Below are positions 57,450 through 64,000 of a stretch of DNA of 64,000 nt, piece by piece. How positions within the stretch are numbered: position 1 is the stretch's first letter; every line of letters begins with the position of its first letter. Origin of the DNA: Culex pipiens pallens (taxonomy: Eukaryota > Arthropoda > Insecta > Diptera > Culicidae). The position numbers and the translations under genes were made by a program. The notes under the pieces were generated by a model. That model was not told the DNA's origin. It saw only the letters and a list, made by a program, of their open reading frames with translations, and made no database searches. Location of the stretch: contig NC_068937.1 in the NCBI RefSeq assembly GCF_016801865.2, positions 130,303,779 to 130,367,778 of the forward strand, in the 5' to 3' direction.

Positions 57450-58482
57450 GGGTAATTCTTCACCAACTCACACGAAATCGGAAAAAGTTGCCCCGATCCC
57501 TCTATGATTTTCATGAAACTTTGCTCTAAGGGGTTATTTTGGTCCCTGATCAAGAATCCGAGGTCCATTTTTCGATATCTCGTGACGGTGGGGTGGTACG
57601 ACCCCTTTCATTTTTCTGGTTTTTTACTAAGACACGTTTTTCAGTGATTTGTAGCTCGCAACCGTGAAGAGATAGAAATTTGGTGTCAAGGGGACTTTTG
57701 TGTAAAATTAGACGTCCGATTTGATAGCGTACTCAAAATTCCAAAAAAAACGTATTTTTCATCACGAGTCACAACAATCGTCCAAGGGGTCATTCTTATG
57801 CAAAATTAGCTGAACTTTCCCAAAAAAATACTTTCAAAAGCACACGATCGAGTTTTAGGGGTTAAAAATTCGAAAAACTTGTCAAAAATGGTCAAAATCA
57901 TAACTTTTTCAAAAAACTTTTTTGTAAAATTCTGATAACTCGTGAAGAATACATGCAAACCCCTTATGTCTATATATCAAAATTTTTGTTTTTGTCTGTT
58001 CTACAACTTTGTAGAACATTGTTACACTCTAAAATGTAACACTGCAAAGTTAGAAAAAGCACGTAATTTTAAAATGAAAAATTTTGTTCTCAATGAAAAA
58101 AAGACCCTTCTGGGTTTTTTTTTTTGATTCGAAAAGAACATTAAATTTCCCAAAAAATGACATGTCTCACGATTTTTGACAGTTGAGTAACGGGAAATTG
58201 CAGCGATTTTAAAACTATTTTTTTACTTTTTTTGATGAAAAATACGTTTTTTCTGAATTTTGAGTACGCCATCAAATCGGGCGTCTAATTTTACATAAAA
58301 GTCCCTTTGACACCAAATTTCTATCTCTTCACAGTTGCGAGCTACGAATAACTGAAAAACGTGTCTTAGTAAAAAACCAGAAAAATAAAAGGGGTCGTAC
58401 CGCCCCACCCTTTAGAGCAAAGTTTTACGCAAATCGAAGAGGGGTCGGGGCAACTGCTGTGTGAGTTGACGGAGAATGACCC
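57450..58482. mobile_element. 1.03-kb foldback, GGGTCATTC family member 3
   Basis: The ends GGGTAATTCTTCACCAACTC and GAGTTGACGGAGAATGACCC are inverse copies flanked by ATAT (57446-57449 and 58483-58486), a perfect 4-bp duplication. It is close to member 2: CGAGGTC, TATCTCGTGACGGTGGGG, TACGACCCCTTTCATTTTT and GCGTACTCAAAATTCC all align. The right arm lacks about 70 bp between GTACCGCCCCACCC and TTTAGAGCAAAG that the left arm has, an internal deletion. Confidence 0.88.
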
Positions 58483-58486
58483 ATAT

Positions 58487-58861
58487 GGAAAAAGTCACTT
58501 TTTTTACATTTTTAGATGACACGAAAATAGAACGCTTTTTGGATAAAAATTAAGTCATTTCGAATTTCGAATTAATTTTGTATAAAAAAACAGTTTTTTT
58601 TTAGGAGATTTGCAAAAAAATCTTCAACTGATTATTTGCATGTTTCACCTCCTCTCTCTTTCGCGGGTGAAGTAAGTTTGCAAGTGGAAATTACGTTTTT
58701 TTGCGATTTTTCGATCCCTGAATTGGTCATAGAGCAAATAGTCAGCATTTATACTTTCTGTCAAATAATAAAATAATTTATATTTGTTACGTAAAGCATG
58801 CCAAAATATCTAAAGATATTCTAGTGATCCCTTTGGGAAACTGCATAATTTTCCATGGCAT
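58487..58861. other. AT-rich non-coding DNA
   Basis: No gene or repeat was recognised. Confidence 0.45.
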
Positions 58862-59062
58862 AAAATATTATTTTGCAATTCCGTCGTGAAACTACTTCCT
58901 AGGAAAAGTTATACTTTTCAACATTTTTTTGGTTTAGACGATTTAATGACAAAATACATGAAAATTTAACTTAAAATTTTACTCAATGAGTGTTTTTCGG
59001 AATTCATAAAAATGTTGCATGAAACTCGTTGCCAAACATGATTTTTTAAGCGTTTCTCCGTT
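58862..59062 (-). repeat. Hairpin-rich dispersed repeat, copy 4
   Basis: Inverted copy. Its start TTTTGCAATTCCGTCGTGAAAC is the reverse of the junction between copies 1 and 2 near 19740-19757, followed by the reverse of the GAAAAACACYC and CATGCAACATTTTT words. The copy stops near the hairpin stem, so the 5' half of the unit is missing. Confidence 0.75.
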
Positions 59063-59644
59063 TTTTCGAACATGAGCAAAAACATTTAAATAAATTCAAA
59101 CATAATGTATTTAATGGTTTTTTCTTAGCTTTGCTCAGAAACAGTTTCATTTAAGAGAGTGGCTTCTACGATTTCGCAAAACGACACTTATTTTTATTTG
59201 TTTGTTTATTTGGACGAATTTTTGTCCATGCATTCCATATGTCTGAAATTGTATGATATTCTGTATCTTGAGAAGTGATTTTCTGATCGATTTGGTGCCT
59301 TCGGCAAAGTTCTAGGTTATGATTAGGACTTTTGAGAAAAAAGGTATTCGATAAAAAATCAAATGTTTTATCTAACTTTTTATCACTAAGTTAAATTTCC
59401 AAAATATGTATCTTCAATTTTCAATTTAAATTTTTAAACATATAATTTTTAGGGGACTACAAAATGCATATTATGGGCCTAGAGCGTGATGGTGCAAAAT
59501 CTGGCTTAAGAGATATGAAATTTGGCAAAAAATCATGTTTTTGGAAACTATCGAAAACTTGGACAAACAAATGTTTTGAAGCAAAATCGAATTTGCAATC
59601 GAAAAGTAGTATACATTTTTAAAAATAAAATCTGTTCTTTTTTT
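59063..59644. other. AT-rich DNA with a dispersed-repeat copy
   Basis: Contains GATCGATTTGGTGCCTTCGG and CAAAGTTCTAGG (59282-59314), the closest match in this window to the landmark at 32331. No gene. Confidence 0.55.
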
Positions 59645-59710
59645 AAAAGGTCCAATAAACCAAATTTTCAGTTTTTGCTTTTTTGGTGTTATTTAATACC
59701 CCTGACTCAA

Positions 59711-59926
59711 AAACGAAAAACGAAGTTGACTTTATTGCTGTCTTCCTTTTTATCTACAAGGACTTCGCCGCCCTGGGCTCCTAAGTGTATGAAAGTATGG
59801 CACGGAGCGACGGCGCCGAATACCCATATTTACACAAAGAATTTTAGAGCGCCCGCCGCGGGATTCGAACCGGCAACCTCTGGATTGTGAGTCCAGTGCG
59901 CGGTTCGATTGATCCACACGGGCGGG
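59711..59926 (-). mobile_element. tRNA-derived SINE with 13-bp target duplication
   Basis: The 216-bp insert is flanked by ACCCCTGACTCAA at 59698-59710 and 59927-59939. Read on the minus strand it starts with a tRNA-like head (59850-59923). A non-tRNA body with GGTATTCGGCGCCGTCGCTC and CTTAGGAGCCCAGGGCGGCG follows, and then an AT-rich tail ending CTTCGTTTTTCGTTTT. A tRNA head with a Pol III B box, an unrelated body and long duplications define a SINE moved by LINE machinery. It inserted in the loop of a small MITE. Confidence 0.88.
59850..59923 (-). pseudogene. tRNA-like head of the SINE, anticodon CAC (Val-like)
   Basis: 74 nt with nearly full cloverleaf potential. The acceptor GCCCGTG/GGCGGGC has six of seven pairs counting one G-U. 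The anticodon stem CTGGA/TCCAG is perfect around loop CTCACAA, so the anticodon is CAC. The T arm GCCGG/CCCGC has one mismatch around TTCGAAT. The internal B box GGTTCGAATCC is intact, while the D arm and A box are poor. It is part of a SINE, so not a working tRNA gene. Confidence 0.8.
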
Positions 59927-60005
59927 ACCCCTGACTCAAGGCGGTTTCAAAAACACCCAAAAAGCAAAAACAGGAAATTTGGTTTATTGGACCTTTTTTT
60001 TTTAA

Positions 60006-60765
60006 AAAAAATCAGAAATGTACTGTTTTCACCATATAGCTACTTTAAGGAATACATTTTCAATTTTCTACATATGTCCTACAATTTCCTACATATGTAT
60101 TTCTGTGATACTTTGAAAATCGGGCAATTAGTGTCTGTGATGCAGCCAAACAAAGAATTTGAATTGATGAAAATTATGTTTTCTAAGTGTCACCTTATTA
60201 GCATATAATTTTCTAGCGACGATATCTCGGAAATCCTAGGTTCGAGCAGAAACTTGCAATAGAGACCACAAAAGACCCGGGGTCGTTAATGTGGATGGTT
60301 TGATTTGATCTCGGAAATTATGTGATCTTTTCAATAAAATTAATTTCTAAATTTAAAATCAAGCTTTAGTTGTGAAGTTGTGAAGATGTCTACAAATAGA
60401 TTATATTCAAAATTTCATAGTTAAGACCTTATAATAAAAATATAAAATTATTAAAAATGCTTTGCCCAAACCAGAAAAATAAATAAGTTAAGAAAATTGG
60501 AAAATCGTGGAGAACTATTTAATATTTAAAAAACAAAAGTCGTTTTTTTTTTGCAATTTTTAATAAATTTTATTTGTTTTAAAATTATTTTTTCTTGTTT
60601 CTTCAATGTTAACTAATAAATGTAAAATTCAAATATTAAGAAAATTGGAAAATCGTGTTTTTTTTTGTAAATTTTAATGAATTTCATTTGTTTTTATGAT
60701 TATTTTTCTTGTTTCTTCAATGTTAACTAATAAAAGTAAAATTCAAAACTATCAAAACTATATGT
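60006..60765. other. AT-rich non-coding DNA
   Basis: No gene. A segment of about 70 bp is duplicated in tandem: TTATTTTTCTTGTTTCTTCAATGTTAAC occurs near 60587 and 60700, with AGAAAATTGGAAAATCGTG near 60492 and 60638. This gives a period of about 113-146 bp with an indel. Confidence 0.5.
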
Positions 60766-62037
60766 GGGTTATTCCAGATCAACTGAGTACCCTTTTGGAC
60801 TCGACCTTCACAGATTTAGACCAAACTTGGAGGGAACGTTCAACTATCGATATTTAACAGAAATCCCAAGTTTGGTGCTGATTGGACCATCCCTCTATTT
60901 TGGCACCGCCCTCTTTTTTGTCGATTTTCTAGAAAAACTTTTTTTTTATTTTAATCATAATTTTACTACTATTTGAGCAAAAGACTTTTACAGGATGCAT
61001 TTTATAGAAAATTGCCCAAGGAAATTGATAAAAATACAATTTTAACCCTTAAGTGCCCACTTATATTATATTTAATCGTTTTAAGTATTAAATTCAGTTT
61101 TGACCAATTTTTTTATTTTTATTTGTTTTTTTTATCGCCATCGTGTTCCCCTGACAATTTTACAAAATAATCAATGTAAACCTCAAATCAAAATGAACTA
61201 TTGGCGAGATACAGTGATTTTACTGAAAAAAGTTTGATTTTGCGCTGCACTTTGTCCTATGAATCAAATCCGAAATAAGTTTCTCACACATAAAAACCGT
61301 ACTATGCGGGATTCACCCCTTTTTGTTAAAAAGTACACCATGTACTTCCGAGTGCTGCGCAAAATCAAACTTTTTTCAGTAAAATCGCTGTTTTTCGTCA
61401 ATAGCTCATTTTAGTTTGAGGTCTACATTGATAATTATGTAAAATTGTCCGGGGAACACGATGGTAATAAAATAAAACAAATAAAAATATAAGGAATTGG
61501 TCAAAACAGAATTTCAATACTTAAAACGTTTAAAGATAATATTAGTGGGCATTTAAGGGTTCAAATTTGATTTTTTTCGAATTCCTTGGGCAATTTTCTA
61601 TAAAACAACCCTTCCCGACAAACTTCGTTCTGCCTTTTTTCGTTTGTTGACGTTTTTAACTTTTTTGCTTATTCAGCCTCCTGTGATCAAAATTTGATTT
61701 TACGTAACTTTTCCCATACAATCTGCAGATTTTCCGGAATCGGTTCCAGAGTGGCCAAAGTTGTAACTTTTTGGTGTAAGAACCTTCCTTGGGCTTATAC
61801 GAACCCAACGCAACAAAAAGCACCTCGATCCGACGCTCCGTATTGAACTGATTCGCGTTCGAACAAAACCGTCGAAATTTTTCATATATATAGAAGATGC
61901 AACTTGTAGAAAGTATTTTGCTCAAATAGTTGCAAAGTTATGATTAAAAGAAAAAAAAGTTGTTTAGTTACCTCCAAGTTAGTTCCAAATCGGTGAAGGT
62001 CGAGTCCAGAGTGTACTCAGTTGACCTGGAATGACCC
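60766..62037. mobile_element. 1.27-kb foldback, GGGTCATTC family member 4
   Basis: The ends GGGTTATTCCAGATCAACTG and the right end reading CAGTTGACCTGGAATGACCC are flanked by ATGT (60762-60765 and 62038-62041), a perfect 4-bp duplication. Arms pair through TCGACCTTCAC, GGAAATTGATAAA-type words and TTTTGCGCTGCAC to a loop near 61260-61370. The right arm holds about 300 bp (61610-61918) without a left-arm partner, an insertion or a left-arm deletion. TCGACCTTCAC and CAAGTTTGGTG words link it to the 7.2-kb element. No transposase. Confidence 0.88.
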
Positions 62038-62041
62038 ATGT

Positions 62042-64000
62042 TTATTTTTTTTTTTTCAAGTATTCCGGTATTTTTCCAAACTTTCAAACATAAGCAAGTT
62101 TTTAATTTTATGATGCATTGTTTTACTTCAGACACATTTGGTGAATTTTCTTTAAATTCAACATTATAGCACGACATATGAGGCATTTTCAACTATTGAA
62201 AGAGCGTCCAATTTCTCGGCGTTACAAAAATCACGGGAAACGCGAGATTTTCGTCCAATTTCCCGGAAAATCCAGGGAATTTCCGGGAAATTTTAAATTT
62301 ATTGAAAATTGTTCTGATCTTGGTTCCAATTAATATTTTGCATTAATTATGGTTTAAATAATTGTAAAGATCCATTAATAGCTTGACTTCAAGTTAAAAA
62401 ATCATTCATTTTCAAGAAAATATATCATTTCACCTAATATAATTTTTAAAGCACAAACATCTCAAGCGCAAGCTATCTCTTTAATTCGACCGAATTTAAT
62501 CGGATCCACCGTCAAGAGCTAAACTTTTTACAATTAATCCAGAGCACAAATAAAACACAGCGGGTAAAGTTTAATTACCCCAGAGGACTCGCTAAAAAAC
62601 GCCGAAAATTCCCACAGTCTAGTCCAACAGCCCCAAGGGTGAGCCTCACCGCGGCGACCTAATGAAGTTCCGTGGTTTTTTCTGAGGGGCCCTCATCGCT
62701 TCTTCTTGTGCGCATTGAACGAGGAAGAAAAATCGACCTTTCATTAGTCAAATGACTGGTGGAAAATTTCCCCTCAGACAACGTGAAAATCGTTGCGGAT
62801 CCTCGTGCTGGCAGGTTGGGATTAGCAGAGAGAACTTTAAGCCGGAGACCGCAGAAGAAAATGTGCGTCTGAAGGAAGCAGCGCAGCGGTAGACGATTGA
62901 TGAATGAGCGGGAACGTGATGAATGAAGTCGAAATGGCATCACGTTTATTTGATCGCGTTGCGAGAAGCATCGATTGGAGTTTGTATTTTGATCAAATTT
63001 TATTGGATTTAAGATCTGATCAGATTGGCAAAAGCACTTTAGTTGTTTCAAAAGAACTTCAAACAAAATAAATACAATCCCCGAAAATGTCATTGATCTA
63101 TTCAATACCACAAAAAAATTTAAGCTTGATTTCCCACAGCGGCTAATTAGCAACCACCCACCACCATTGTCTATCAGTTCGAAAGACAGCCAACAAAACA
63201 AAAAACAAAAAACGAAAACCCAAAGTTGTTCCACCGGAAAATTAAAGCTCGACAGCAAGCTTTCATCCCGCTGTTGCCAGGGTTTCCCATTCATCGAACG
63301 AGAAAAAAAAAAATGAACGAAAAAAATCTCGGTGAAATCCGAAGCCACGAGACGAAATACCTGGCACACATTGTTTTCAGCTCGTCGCAGCCGTGGGAGG
63401 GAAGGGGAGAACGGTGTTGAGAGTGGGGCATAATACCCCTCCAATACGACAATGCAATGCACAGAAGGAAAAAGCAAACAATGCGATCATTTTTCCGTTC
63501 CCTTTTTTTTTTGTTTCGTTGAAGAGAGAGAGAGAGAACTGTTGTCGTGTTCCGACCACACAAAAAGCTCCCTTTTTTTGGACGGGGAAATGCGAATGGG
63601 AAAAACAAATCCCGGGCCCAGGAATGAAAGAAATAATTGGAAACAAAAGAAGTGAAACATTTCCCCCCCTTGGTGGGTTCGCAGCGTGGAGGAGGAAGGA
63701 AGATTCAGGTGCCATTACCACCCACACACCACGCTGTACAGTTGTGACCTTATTTTTACGAGTGTCCTGGTATAAATAGTCACAAATGTGGGCTGTGAGC
63801 GGTTCAGTGAGCTAAGAAATTGAATTTTTGAATGATTGAGCTTTTTCTATTGTGAATGAGAGATTGCGAAAATTAATTTAAGTTGTGTAACCATATCAAA
63901 TTTGAAAGACATTGTTAGTAATAAAATTATTTTGTAAAATCAAACCAAAATCAATTTCTGTAGCACCATCCCAGAATGCTTCAAAAATCGTGAAAAGTAT
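62042..64000. other. AT-rich DNA, then a single-copy GC-richer island
   Basis: 62207-62290 holds CGGGAAA and TTTCCCGG words like those near 25191 and 53963. From about 62460 to 63790 the sequence is GC-richer and looks single-copy. A 272-codon minus frame (62659-63477) crosses AT-rich and low-complexity parts, has no recognised domain and is not called. A GA-repeat occurs at 63524-63537. A core-promoter candidate lies near 63771. Confidence 0.4.
63771..63808 (+). promoter_or_regulatory. Candidate TATA box plus initiator
   Basis: TATAAATAG at 63771 is followed by TTCAGTGA with the A at 63806. TCAGT is the common arthropod initiator core. The spacing of 35 bases from the first T to the A is slightly longer than the usual 30-31. 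A GA-repeat and a GC-richer island lie upstream. I saw no clear downstream element. If real, transcription would run rightwards out of the window. Confidence 0.33.

Larger units (their letters stand above)
59645..59997. mobile_element. Small foldback MITE interrupted by a SINE
   Basis: AAAAGGTCCAATAAACCAAA at 59645 is matched inverted by TTTGGTTTATTGGACCTTTT ending at 59997. The arms continue through CAGTTTTTGCTTTTTTGG and CCAAAAAGCAAAAACAGG. Without the SINE and one duplication the element is only about 124 bp. Its own target duplication is hidden by T-runs. Confidence 0.75.

Noticed and set aside
59850..59923. A functional tRNA-Val(CAC) gene
   Set aside because: The D arm and A box are degenerate, one acceptor pair and one T-stem pair are broken, and it is the head of a SINE with a 13-bp target duplication.
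62659..63477. 272-codon minus-strand frame, the longest outside simple repeats
   Set aside because: It crosses AT-rich and low-complexity DNA, shows no recognisable motif and is overlapped by other long frames. It was kept only as part of the non-coding island.

Overview
The window is non-coding, eukaryotic, AT-rich DNA packed with transposon remnants, with a few GC-richer single-copy islands between them. I could not recognise a single protein-coding exon. The mix of elements suggests an insect genome, most probably a culicine mosquito (Culex-like). It holds many foldback elements and MITEs with TA, TTA, TTAA, 4-bp and 8-bp target duplications, a tRNA-headed SINE, and solo ends resembling ATCTGGCAACACTG. 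The species is an inference from style, not from a search. The longest open frames lie in simple repeats, in the repeat unit of a tandem array, or antisense to GC-rich islands, and none looks like a protein.

Region 1 (1-3291) is single-copy DNA with a 0.6-kb heptanucleotide array (403-1024). Region 2 (3292-13123) is the most striking part, a set of transposons nested in one another. An outer foldback with CATGCCTCGG ends carries a head-to-head satellite. A 7.2-kb foldback with GGGTCATTCC ends and an ACCT target duplication is inserted in that satellite. A 5.5-kb hAT-type element (15-bp ends CAGGGCTGAGCTGTA, 8-bp duplication TTGAATTC) is inserted in the 7.2-kb element. The first 245 bp of this hAT element has been amplified into more than 16 almost identical tandem copies. 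A TA-MITE sits inside the hAT element, and a second, small hAT-type element (8-bp duplication CTAGGTAG) sits in the outer element. Every insertion can be read from intact target duplications.

Region 3 (13370-15450) is a GC-rich island that looks like the promoter and 5' untranslated leader of a plus-strand gene. A possible splice donor follows GCG near 15185. Much of the rest of the window could then be a long first intron or intergenic DNA. Region 4 (15451-30446) is AT-rich DNA with palindromes, MITEs of the TA, TACA, TG and TTA duplication classes, and a roughly 330-bp hairpin-rich dispersed repeat. Region 5 (30447-34596) is a 4.15-kb TTAA-flanked foldback with another foldback nested inside it.

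Region 6 (34601-48867) alternates single-copy islands with a 13-bp minisatellite, a 904-bp palindrome made of two 447-bp MITE copies, a third copy of that MITE, a TTAA MITE and an 82-bp poly(A) run. Region 7 (48868-62041) carries a TA-flanked foldback, three further members of the GGGTCATTC 4-bp-duplication family, a satellite related to that of Region 2, and a SINE inserted in the loop of a small MITE. Region 8 (62042-64000) is an island with a TATA/initiator candidate at 63771-63808. No genes could be linked into a pathway. The biology visible here is transposon structure: one foldback superfamily present four times, and a satellite that begins at the end of a DNA transposon.
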